Assembly (NCBI GenBank): GCA_015058265.1
Contig: SVCR01000085.1
Location: 1-7,070, forward strand
Source of the DNA: Clostridiales bacterium
GTDB taxonomy: Bacteria > Bacillota_A > Clostridia > Peptostreptococcales > Anaerovoracaceae
DNA length: 7,070 bases
Reading direction: 5' to 3'
The translations under genes and the position numbers were made by a program. Under the pieces are notes generated by a model, which did no database searches, was not told where the DNA came from, and was given only the letters and a program-made list of their open reading frames with translations. Of this stretch, positions 1-5,579 are shown one piece after another. Each line of letters begins with the position of its first letter. Within the stretch, counting starts at the first letter, position 1.

Positions 1-56
1 TTAAAGCAGCTGACATGCGGCGGAATGCAAGTCTCGCTGTGACCAAGGAGGTGTGA
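1..56 (+). CDS. 3' end of an upstream gene, possibly FtsW/RodA-family (partial)
   Basis: The frame beginning at base 3 is open to a TGA at 54-56 and encodes a basic C-terminal tail, KAADMRRNASLAVTKEV. The stop lies inside the gap between the next gene's ribosome binding site and its ATG, three bases before that ATG, which is typical of translationally coupled genes. In many Clostridia and Actinobacteria the gene immediately before a short class B PBP of this type is an FtsW/RodA lipid II polymerase, and a charged cytoplasmic tail would fit one. That identity is inferred from context only, since 17 residues cannot show it. The competing frame 1 ends at 40-42 and looks less like a protein tail. 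Confidence 0.45.
   Translation, partial: KAADMRRNASLAVTKEV
45..51 (+). promoter_or_regulatory. Ribosome binding site that fixes the PBP start
   Basis: AAGGAGG is a near-perfect anti-Shine-Dalgarno match. It lies 7 nt before the ATG at 59 but only 1 nt before an in-frame GTG at 53, so ATG 59 is the real start. Confidence 0.85.
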
Positions 57-58
57 TC

Positions 59-1399
59 ATGCGAAAACAGGAAAGAAGAGCATGGATCTGCCTCACCATT
101 GCCGCCGTATTGCTGGGCGGAGTCATACTCTTCGGATGGCGGTTCGCCACGCAGGGAGGAAAATGGGCCAGCTTCTACGGTAATACACAGATCTATACTG
201 ACGGTATGATCAACAGAGGTACAGTAACAGACCGCGAAGGAACGGTTCTGATGGAGTGCACCCAGAGCGGTATCATTTACAACGATGACTGGACCACGAG
301 AGTATCGACGGTGCATGCAGTAGGGGATCCGAGAGGGAATATCTCAGGCGGAGCTATCAATGTCTTCAAGAGCCAGCTGATAGGATATGACATTCTCAAC
401 GGAACTTACGATACATCACAGTCGGGAAAGAAGATAAGCCTTACGATAGATGCCAGGGCCAATGCCGCAGCCTATAACGCGCTGAACGGCAGGACCGGAG
501 CTGTCGGAGTGTTCAACTGGAAAACAGGTGAGATACTGTGCATGGTAAGTACTCCGACGTTTGATCCGGCCGGAGACCTCCCGGATGATAACAGCACCGG
601 ATACTACTTCAACAACTTCATGGATGGAAGGGTGACACCGGGCTCTACATTCAAACTCGTAACTGCAGCGGCAGCCATAGACAAACTTCCGGATATAGGA
701 GAGTTCTCTTTCGAGTGTGACGGCGTCAATGAATTCCAGGGCGTGGACTTTACAGATGTAAATAATCATGGCAAAGTCGATTTTGACGAAGCTCTCGCTG
801 TTTCCTGTAACGGAGCCTTCGGAGAGATAACAAGGCAGCTCGGCAGGAAGACCATGAAGGAATACGCCGCCAAAGCCGGACTGACTGAGCCGGTCGAGGT
901 CAACGGCGTGAAGACAGCCAAGGGCAAATTCAAATTCCCTAAGAACGATGATGTCACACTCAGTTGGGCCGGCATAGGTCAGGCTGATGATCTTGTCAAT
1001 CCTTGCGCTATGATGGTGTTCGTCGGCGCAATAGCCAATGGCGGAGAAGCTGTGCAGCCTACGCTCATCAAGAGCGCGACCTTCCTCAAAGAAATAACAG
1101 GAGGGAAGTCGATGGGACAATATCTTGAGAGCTCGACCGCCGACAGGCTGCGTTCCATGATGAGGAACAATGTCGTGAGCCACTACGGAGAAGAGAACTT
1201 CCCGGGACTCGAGATATGCGCCAAGACCGGTACAGCTGAGAATGAAGACGGAGCATCGGACGCTTGGTTCGTCGGCTTCAACGATGATGAAAATGCTCCG
1301 TACGCATTCGTGGTATGGGTCGAGAACGGAGGCTACGGCGCAGATGCGGCGGCTCCTATAGCAAGGACCGTTATCGAGACACTTAAAGAAGATTCTTAG
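59..1399 (+). CDS. Class B penicillin-binding protein (D,D-transpeptidase, PbpA-like)
   Basis: This 446-residue membrane-anchored transpeptidase cross-links peptidoglycan stem peptides on the outer face of the membrane. One N-terminal membrane segment spans about residues 9-27, after a short basic cytoplasmic tail. An RGTVTDREG motif (residues 53-61) matches the RGxIxDRxG signature at the start of class B PBP ectodomains. All three active-site motifs of the transpeptidase domain are present and correctly ordered: S196-T-F-K199 (nucleophile serine), S249-C-N251 and K389-T-G391. There is no glycosyltransferase domain. The dimerisation region is short and there are no PASTA repeats, so it resembles the compact PbpA type that partners an FtsW/RodA polymerase rather than SpoVD or PBP2x. 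The start is ATG 59, set by the ribosome binding site. The upstream gene ends 3 bp before it, which suggests an operon. Its exact role (division, elongation or sporulation) cannot be told. Confidence 0.93.
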   Translation: MRKQERRAWICLTIAAVLLGGVILFGWRFATQGGKWASFYGNTQIYTDGMINRGTVTDREGTVLMECTQSGIIYNDDWTTRVSTVHAVGDPRGNISGGAINVFKSQLIGYDILNGTYDTSQSGKKISLTIDARANAAAYNALNGRTGAVGVFNWKTGEILCMVSTPTFDPAGDLPDDNSTGYYFNNFMDGRVTPGSTFKLVTAAAAIDKLPDIGEFSFECDGVNEFQGVDFTDVNNHGKVDFDEALAVSCNGAFGEITRQLGRKTMKEYAAKAGLTEPVEVNGVKTAKGKFKFPKNDDVTLSWAGIGQADDLVNPCAMMVFVGAIANGGEAVQPTLIKSATFLKEITGGKSMGQYLESSTADRLRSMMRNNVVSHYGEENFPGLEICAKTGTAENEDGASDAWFVGFNDDENAPYAFVVWVENGGYGADAAAPIARTVIETLKEDS

Positions 1400-1420
1400 A
1401 TCCCCGGCCGATCCGGGATC
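1399..1420 (+). other. Hairpin directly after the PBP stop codon
   Basis: GATCCCCGG and CCGGGATC form an 8-bp GC-rich stem with one bulged C and a 5-nt loop, starting at the last base of the PBP stop codon. No T-run follows on the + strand, so it is not a classical intrinsic terminator. It may protect the 3' end of the mRNA or pause RNA polymerase. Confidence 0.4.
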
Positions 1421-1477
1421 GATCTATGACCTCGCGTTACGAGCGCTGATTGCGAATAATCATTAATAATCAGAATG

Positions 1478-1540
1478 ATCAAAGGCAATAGGAATAGAAT
1501 CAAACGCAATAAAAAATAAAGCAAACACAATATGAATAAT
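1478..1540. repeat. Three 21-bp tandem repeats with a conserved 13-bp core
   Basis: The cores ATCAAAGGCAATA (1478), ATCAAACGCAATA (1499) and AGCAAACACAATA (1520) start exactly 21 bp apart. Each is followed by about 8 bp of A-rich spacer that is only partly conserved. The repeats lie between the convergent PBP and L,D-transpeptidase genes, just outside the hairpin terminator. The 21-bp period equals two helical turns, so each core would face the same side of the DNA. Function is unknown: protein binding sites or a decayed tandem repeat are both possible. Confidence 0.6.
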
Positions 1541-1545
1541 TAAAC

Positions 1546-1578
1546 GCTCCGGCTCATCAATGAGTGATGTGCCGGAGC
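1546..1578 (-). terminator. Hairpin terminator of the L,D-transpeptidase gene
   Basis: GCTCCGGC and GCCGGAGC form an 8-bp GC-rich base. After one T:T mismatch it continues with five more pairs around the 5-nt loop ATGAG. It lies about 28 bp past the L,D-transpeptidase stop. On the - strand it is followed by GTTTAATTATTC, a moderately U-rich tail; on the + strand by TCTCTTC, which is poorer. It may work in both directions and serve the convergent PBP gene too. Confidence 0.7.
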
Positions 1579-1606
1579 TCTCTTCATGTCCAATTCTTAT
1601 TGCGTA

Positions 1607-2590
1607 TCAGTAGATCAGCACCGGAGTGCCCGGCTCTATGATCTCATACAGTTCGGCGGCACTGTTGAATGGCATGTTTACACATCCGTGTGAACCTGCA
1701 CCCTGATAAATGCTGCCTCCGAAGCTGCCCCTCCACAGCGCGTCGTGGAGTCCGTATTCAGATCCGATGAAAGCCATCCAGTAATTGACGAAGGACTCAT
1801 ACTCATCGCCATTATCTTCTCTGCCTTTAAGCTTGACGCCGCGGGCTTTGTAATTGACTGTGAACGTTCCGCTCGGCGTCCCGTGACCTGAATACACATT
1901 TCCTGTGACTACAGGGCAGTCCATGACCGGCTTGCCGTCGACAAAATATGTAAGGTGCTGACCGGCGATGCTTACGAATACATAGGTACCCTTGGCGCCG
2001 TATTCAGGCTTCTGGACGTGGACATATGTCTTGGTCTTGACCTTGTTGCCGCTCGGGTCTGTAGCGGTTGCGGTGACCTTGTAGTCCCCGGCCGTGTAAT
2101 AATCTATCTCCGGACGCTTGACTTTGACCTTGACGCTGCCGCTGTTATCTTCGGCTGCAAACATACCGTCGAATATATCTTCAGACAGAGGCAGACCGAC
2201 GAATGTGTAATAGCTCTTGGCCTCCGTGAATTCAGGCGGGACCAGATCCGTAACATTGATGTCATACTTACGGTACTGTCTTCCGCAATACTTGATCGTG
2301 AGCTCGTGATGACCGGCATCACTGTAGGTCTTGCCCTTGGCCGGCTCGCCGTCGTAGAGTATCTCAGTGTTAGCGAGTACAAAGTCTGCGTCTTCTTCAT
2401 TGAGCCCGGATGTGTCGATGTACTCCGTGACTTTGTACGGGATCTTGTCGCCTATCTCTCTGTCAAAGCTGGTGTATGAATACTTAGGGTTCAGCGAGAG
2501 AGAAGGGTTACAGGCAGTACAAATAAAGCACGCGGCTGTCGCGAGCATAATGATACCTGTTAAGGATAGAATTCTCTTTAAACCCTTCAA
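1607..2590 (-). CDS. L,D-transpeptidase (YkuD) with Ig-like domain, probable lipoprotein
   Basis: This 327-residue exported enzyme forms 3-3 cross-links in peptidoglycan or attaches other groups to tetrapeptide stems. The basic start and hydrophobic core (residues 1-26) form a signal sequence ending ICTAC, with C27 as the likely lipidated residue. The lipobox is not canonical because position -3 is Cys. Residues 118-195 look like a bacterial Ig-like repeat (GDYKVTATATDPSGN near its end), and 75-115 may be a second, weaker one. The YkuD domain fills about 200-327. It has HGTPSGTF (236-243), H282 and the catalytic SHGCVN motif with nucleophile C303, a complete active site. The start is TTG, chosen because GGGAG lies 6 nt upstream and the basic signal-peptide head follows at once. 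The gene has its own promoter, follows the transporter gene on the same strand, and ends at a hairpin terminator. Confidence 0.92.
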   Translation of the reverse strand: MKGLKRILSLTGIIMLATAACFICTACNPSLSLNPKYSYTSFDREIGDKIPYKVTEYIDTSGLNEEDADFVLANTEILYDGEPAKGKTYSDAGHHELTIKYCGRQYRKYDINVTDLVPPEFTEAKSYYTFVGLPLSEDIFDGMFAAEDNSGSVKVKVKRPEIDYYTAGDYKVTATATDPSGNKVKTKTYVHVQKPEYGAKGTYVFVSIAGQHLTYFVDGKPVMDCPVVTGNVYSGHGTPSGTFTVNYKARGVKLKGREDNGDEYESFVNYWMAFIGSEYGLHDALWRGSFGGSIYQGAGSHGCVNMPFNSAAELYEIIEPGTPVLIY

Positions 2591-2611
2591 GTCTGTCTCC
2601 CGGTAACTTAA

Positions 2612-2635
2612 TAGCGGGCCATTGCTGACCCGCTA
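2612..2635 (-). promoter_or_regulatory. Inverted repeat at the transcript start of the L,D-transpeptidase
   Basis: TAGCGGG and CCCGCTA form a perfect 7-bp stem around a 10-nt loop. It begins 4 bp downstream of the -10 box, so it covers the expected transcription start and would fold at the very 5' end of the mRNA. No T-run follows, so it is not a terminator for the transporter gene. It could stabilise the mRNA 5' end or be a repressor operator. Confidence 0.5.
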
Positions 2636-2638
2636 CAA

Positions 2639-2647
2639 ATTATACCA
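2639..2647 (-). promoter_or_regulatory. Extended -10 promoter of the L,D-transpeptidase gene
   Basis: On the - strand the sequence is TGGTATAAT: a perfect TATAAT at 2639-2644 with the TGN extension before it. No good -35 box is visible at 17 bp (AATACA matches TTGACA at three positions), which extended -10 promoters tolerate. The start codon lies about 45 nt downstream of the expected start point. Confidence 0.65.
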
Positions 2648-2686
2648 TTTTGTATGCTGTTTGTATTGTTCTAATTTTGCCTATTT

Positions 2687-4255
2687 TTATTTGCCGATAG
2701 GAGCATCCGGTGCCTTGTAGGACGAGGTGTGGTTCTTCAGCGCGAAGAGTGTTCCGATGAGGAGGACAACGCCTACGATCAGCGGGATCACCGGGCTGCT
2801 TGTGAATCCTGCTATCACATATGAGATCGCGGATACGACAGCAACTGTAGTCGCGTATGGCAGCTGAGTCGAAACGTGTGATACGTGGTTGCAGTTAGCT
2901 CCTGCGGAAGCCATGATGGTGGTATCCGAGATAGGTGAGCAGTGGTCACCGTAAACTGCGCCGGCCATACAAGCTGCTATGATAGGTGTCGAAAGCTCAG
3001 GATGTGATTCAGTAATTGCAAGTCCGATCGGGATCAGGATACCGAATGTACCCCAGCTGGTACCGGACGCGAATGCGAGTACGCATGCGATCAGGAACAG
3101 AACTGCCGGGATGATACCTACTGTAGCACCCTGCATTCCCTCTACCAGTCCGCTTACGTAATCAGCAAGTCCGAGGCTGTCTGTCATGGACTTAAGAGTC
3201 CAGGCAAGAGTCAGAACGAGTATAGGTGAAGACATAGCTTTCATTCCTTCAGGAATGCATCCCATGAGATCCTTGAAGGCTACTGTGCGTCTGATCAAAT
3301 AGTAAATAATGATGATGATGAGAGCTACAAGTCCGCCCATTGAAAGTCCGATCGAAGCGTCGGAATCAGAGAATGATGTCACGAAGCCGGTTCCGTCGAA
3401 GAATCCGCCTGTGTAGATCATTCCCAGAACGCAGCTTATAACGAGTACGAGAACAGGGAATGCCAGGTCAAGAACGATACCCTTGTCGCTTCCGAGATCG
3501 GCAGCATCAGCGTTGCTTGCGTTCTCATCAGCAACTGTGAACAGGTCGCCGTTCTCGATAGCGTTTCTCTCGAATCTGGCCATGCTCGCATAGTCGAACT
3601 TCATGAATATGAGCGAGAACATCATTACAAGAGTGAACAGCGCGTAGAAGTTATAAGGGATGCACTTGATGAAGAGGTTGATTCCCTGACCTTCGCCGGC
3701 AAAGCTGGATACAGCTGCTGCCCATGAGGATACCGGTGCGATGATACATACCGGTGCGGCGGTAGCGTCAATGATATAAGCGAGTTTTGCTCTGGATACT
3801 CTGAACTCATCTGTGACAGGCTTCATAACTGATCCTACAGTCAGGCAGTTGAAGTAGTCATCTACGAAAATGATGATTCCGAGAAGAACTGTAGCGATCT
3901 CAGCTGCAACACGTGATTTTACGTGCTTGAGAGCCCATCCGCCGAACGCTTTGGATCCGCCGGAAAGGTTCATCAGCGCAACGATGATACCCAGGACTAC
4001 CAGGAAGATGAGGATACCTACATTCCATGAATCCGAAAGAGCAGCGATAATACCGAATTTGCTTTCTCCGACTTCTTCATAAAGTAAGTGATTAAGAATT
4101 CCGTCGAAGTCTGCTCCGGCATACAGGATGGCTCCGGTGAGGACTCCCAGGAACAGGGAGCTGTATACCTCTTTAGTGATCAGAGCGAGTACGATAGCTA
4201 TTAGCGGCGGAAGTACCGCCCATGCAGTTGCATATAATGCAGGTGCGTTGTCCAT
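2687..4255 (-). CDS. NhaC-superfamily transporter, probable lysine importer
   Basis: This 522-residue integral membrane protein has about a dozen hydrophobic segments. NhaC-family signatures occur in order: FVDDYFN (130-136), DATAAPVCIIAPVSSW (163-178), ASGTSWGTFGILIPIG (396-411) and GDHCSPISDTT (436-446). Homology alone would name a Na+/H+ antiporter. The lysine riboswitch in its leader instead argues for lysine uptake, probably coupled to Na+ or H+; NhaC-superfamily members under lysine riboswitches have been proposed as lysine transporters (often called LysW). The start is ATG 4255, with GGAGG 7 nt upstream. A longer reading frame to 4348 runs through the riboswitch and terminator and is not translated sequence. 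Transcription starts near 4536 and is expected to stop early when lysine is plentiful. No hairpin terminator is seen in the 96 bp before the L,D-transpeptidase gene. Substrate specificity is an inference. Confidence 0.9.
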   Translation of the reverse strand: MDNAPALYATAWAVLPPLIAIVLALITKEVYSSLFLGVLTGAILYAGADFDGILNHLLYEEVGESKFGIIAALSDSWNVGILIFLVVLGIIVALMNLSGGSKAFGGWALKHVKSRVAAEIATVLLGIIIFVDDYFNCLTVGSVMKPVTDEFRVSRAKLAYIIDATAAPVCIIAPVSSWAAAVSSFAGEGQGINLFIKCIPYNFYALFTLVMMFSLIFMKFDYASMARFERNAIENGDLFTVADENASNADAADLGSDKGIVLDLAFPVLVLVISCVLGMIYTGGFFDGTGFVTSFSDSDASIGLSMGGLVALIIIIIYYLIRRTVAFKDLMGCIPEGMKAMSSPILVLTLAWTLKSMTDSLGLADYVSGLVEGMQGATVGIIPAVLFLIACVLAFASGTSWGTFGILIPIGLAITESHPELSTPIIAACMAGAVYGDHCSPISDTTIMASAGANCNHVSHVSTQLPYATTVAVVSAISYVIAGFTSSPVIPLIVGVVLLIGTLFALKNHTSSYKAPDAPIGK

Positions 4256-4262
4256 AAAAATA

Positions 4263-4267
4263 CCTCC
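4263..4267 (-). promoter_or_regulatory. Ribosome binding site of the NhaC-family gene
   Basis: GGAGG on the - strand lies 7 nt before the ATG at 4255 and downstream of the leader terminator. It shows that translation starts after the riboswitch, so the regulation is transcriptional rather than by hiding this site. Confidence 0.85.
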
Positions 4268-4282
4268 AGTTAGACAATCAAT

Positions 4283-4320
4283 AAAAAATCCATGAATAAC
4301 GCTTGAAACGTTCCATGGAT
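4283..4320 (-). terminator. Leader terminator (riboswitch expression platform)
   Basis: On the - strand ATCCATG...CATGGAT pairs over 7 bp (the two arms are 4314-4320 and 4288-4294). A small internal loop and CGTT/AACG (4 bp) close a 7-nt loop, and six T residues follow at once (4288-4283). This is an intrinsic terminator placed between the lysine aptamer and the transporter start, as expected for an OFF switch. CATGG at 4349-4345, sharing one base with the end of P1, can pair with CCATG in the terminator's 5' arm and could act as the antiterminator when lysine is absent. Confidence 0.85.
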
Positions 4321-4348
4321 CAGGTAATATACTACGACCATACACCAT

Positions 4349-4507
4349 GATAGCGCTCCACTTACGTGACAGTACGCCGCATCTTGTTACGGCGTCCCAG
4401 AAAACCGGAAAGGCGGACTTCCTGTTTCCTTCGGCGGATCATCCTTTCGCATATGCAGCGTCCCTGCTGTCGGTAATATGCTACTCATAATCTCCGCGGC
4501 CTCTATC
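4349..4507 (-). ncRNA. Lysine riboswitch (L-box) aptamer
   Basis: All parts of the lysine aptamer can be paired on the - strand. P1 is GATAG (4507-4503) with CTATC (4353-4349). P2 contains GCGGA with TCCGC, and conserved segments GATAGAGG, GAGTA, GCCGAAGG and CTGTCA resemble the known B. subtilis lysC aptamer. The upper P2 arm is GCATAT/ATATGC topped by CAGC/GCTG with loop AGGGAC (4465-4460). P3 is AGGAAAC/GTTTTCT plus GGAA/TTCC, with a loop containing GTCC (4418-4415) complementary to GGAC of L2, the kissing interaction typical of this class. P4 is ACGCCG/CGGCGT. P5 is closed by a GTAA tetraloop. ACACC/GGTGT (4518-4514 with 4346-4342) could extend P1 past an internal loop. Lysine binding should stabilise P1 and favour the downstream terminator, lowering expression of the NhaC-family gene. 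Confidence 0.95.
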
Positions 4508-4542
4508 GGGTCAGGTGTTATTCATTTTTGATAGCTTTTACT

Positions 4543-4571
4543 ATCATAAAGAGAAAACTAAGCAAAGTCAA
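4543..4571 (-). promoter_or_regulatory. Sigma-A promoter of the lysine riboswitch transcript
   Basis: TTGACT (4571-4566) and TATGAT (4548-4543) are separated by exactly 17 bp on the - strand, each matching consensus at five of six positions. The start point would be near 4536, giving a leader of about 280 nt before the transporter ATG. TGATAG/CTATCA with a 6-nt loop (4529-4546) overlaps the -10 and start region and could be an operator, or chance. Confidence 0.85.
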
Positions 4572-4579
4572 CTGTTGTT

Positions 4580-4588
4580 TGCTATAAT
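4580..4588 (+). promoter_or_regulatory. Extended -10 promoter of the pentapeptide-repeat gene
   Basis: TGCTATAAT holds a perfect TATAAT (4583-4588) with a TGN extension. No convincing -35 box is seen 16-18 bp upstream, where the divergent riboswitch promoter's -35 box lies nearby (4566-4571). The two promoters are back to back, and the 5' untranslated region would be about 64 nt. Confidence 0.6.
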
Positions 4589-4658
4589 AATGAAAGAAAT
4601 TAAGTATATAGTACTTGCCGGAATTACATATTTTATTACTGTTTGAGCGGAGGGGACG

Positions 4659-5447
4659 ATGAATTTTACTACTACAGAGATGGACTACATGCTGGATCAT
4701 GAGGCCAATGTGTCTATGCCGGAGAACAAGCTGGTCGTGGATACGGAAGATCAGCTAAGGGACATTCTGGCGGAGAGAACAGAGGGCAGTCAGCTTGATC
4801 TTAAGTATGCTGCTTTCAATGGACTTGATCTCAGAGACTGGGACATGACGGGACTGAATCTTTCCCGCGCGACATTCGAGGAGTGCGATCTCAGGGGAAC
4901 GGACTTCAGCGGATCCAAAATGGACGATGTTGCTTTCTATAATAATGACCTCAGGGGAATGAAGCTGAGGGGGTGCCTCGCCAGAGGCTGCAGCTTCAGA
5001 TTCCAGGACATGGAAGGCATCGATCTGTCGGGCGCAAACATTTACGCGTCAGTGCTTGAGGACGCGATCAATCAGGACAAAGTCATAACAGATGAAAACA
5101 CGAAGTGGTATAAGATGAGATGCCCGGAAGAGGGACCGTTCATAGCATGGAAGTGCTGTACCGATTTGAGAGTAGTCATGATGCTGGTTCCTGCGGACGC
5201 GAAGAGATGCATGTCTACACTGGAGACGGGCCGCGTTTCCAAGGTCAAGGTCCTCAAGATAACCAATATAGATGAGACCGAGAATTATACTTGGGCACAG
5301 TCTACTGTAGACCCGGATTTCTACTATGAAGTGGGGAAGTGGCTGGAGCCGGCTAACGGATTTCAGGAAGACAGATGGAAAGATTCATCGCAGGGAATAC
5401 ATTTCTTCCTCGAAAGACAACAATGTGTGGATTATCAGGCAAAGTAA
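4659..5447 (+). CDS. Pentapeptide-repeat protein with C-terminal DUF5758-like domain
   Basis: This 262-residue protein has no signal peptide or membrane segment and is probably cytoplasmic. Residues 1-45 are acidic and of unknown fold. Residues 46-130 carry pentapeptide repeats of the A(D/N)LxX type (LDLRD, LNLSR, CDLRG, TDFSG, NDLRG, IDLSG), predicting a short right-handed quadrilateral beta-helix. Residues 148-260 resemble DUF5758: WYKMRCPEEGPFIAWKCC, a VPADAKR segment, and a GIHFFLERQQCVDY end motif. That domain follows pentapeptide repeats in many bacterial and phage proteins and has no assigned function. The repeat block is short compared with gyrase-protecting Qnr/MfpA proteins, so quinolone protection should not be assumed. 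ATG 4659 is preceded by GGAGG at a spacing of 5. The gene is transcribed divergently from the lysine-riboswitch transporter gene and appears monocistronic. Confidence 0.88.
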   Translation: MNFTTTEMDYMLDHEANVSMPENKLVVDTEDQLRDILAERTEGSQLDLKYAAFNGLDLRDWDMTGLNLSRATFEECDLRGTDFSGSKMDDVAFYNNDLRGMKLRGCLARGCSFRFQDMEGIDLSGANIYASVLEDAINQDKVITDENTKWYKMRCPEEGPFIAWKCCTDLRVVMMLVPADAKRCMSTLETGRVSKVKVLKITNIDETENYTWAQSTVDPDFYYEVGKWLEPANGFQEDRWKDSSQGIHFFLERQQCVDYQAK

Positions 5448-5465
5448 TATTGAAAGAAAGGCATT

Positions 5466-5500
5466 AATTGTACTGATAAACCGGCTGATAGTATACAATT
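5466..5500. repeat. Inverted repeat enclosing two CTGATA copies
   Basis: AATTGTA (5466-5472) and TACAATT (5494-5500) are perfect inverted arms. Between them CTGATA occurs twice in direct orientation (5473 and 5485), 12 bp apart. It lies just after the pentapeptide-repeat gene. It looks like an operator or a hairpin, but no bound factor can be named and no strong promoter is seen here. Confidence 0.4.
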
Positions 5501-5517
5501 CACTGAGGAAAACTGAC

Positions 5518-5551
5518 ATGGAGCTTGTACGATTTGGTGTGCAAGCTCCAT
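5518..5551 (+). terminator. Long hairpin after the pentapeptide-repeat gene
   Basis: ATGGAGCTTG and CAAGCTCCAT pair perfectly over 10 bp. Four further pairs, two of them G-T, close a 6-nt loop. The hairpin is 70 bp past the gene's stop and just before the iorA promoter, as expected for a terminator that insulates the two genes. The tail TTGAATATG is weakly U-rich, so termination may be partial or Rho-assisted. The last base overlaps the iorA -35 box. Confidence 0.55.
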
Positions 5552-5579
5552 TGAATATGTTAAGCAAAAGATGTATAAT
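5551..5579 (+). promoter_or_regulatory. Sigma-A promoter of iorA
   Basis: TTGAAT (5551-5556) and a perfect TATAAT (5574-5579) are separated by exactly 17 bp. The start would be near 5586, giving a 5' untranslated region of about 70 nt. Confidence 0.8.

Noticed and set aside
416..1183. 255-residue open frame on the - strand opposite the PBP gene
   Set aside because: It is fully antisense to a PBP with all catalytic motifs, has no recognisable domain and no ribosome binding site that stands out; it is a shadow frame.
1470..1515. Tiny ORF starting at ATG 1475 (MIKGNRNRIKRNKK)
   Set aside because: It follows only from the A-rich 21-bp repeats, has no ribosome binding site and no promoter.
1478..1540. 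Possible CRISPR array
   Set aside because: Units are 21 bp with a 13-bp core and repeated, not unique, spacers; there are only three copies and no cas genes.
1955..2479. 174-residue open frame on the + strand opposite the L,D-transpeptidase
   Set aside because: It is antisense to a gene with an intact YkuD active site and shows no family features.
4256..4348. Upstream extension of the NhaC-family protein by 31 residues
   Set aside because: The extension runs through the terminator stem and T-run of the riboswitch platform, lacks a good ribosome binding site, and its composition is unlike an NhaC N-terminus. ATG 4255 has GGAGG at 7 nt.
4659..5447. Qnr/MfpA-type quinolone resistance protein
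   Set aside because: The repeat region is only about 85 residues and is fused to a DUF5758-like domain; Qnr proteins are almost wholly made of repeats over about 200 residues.
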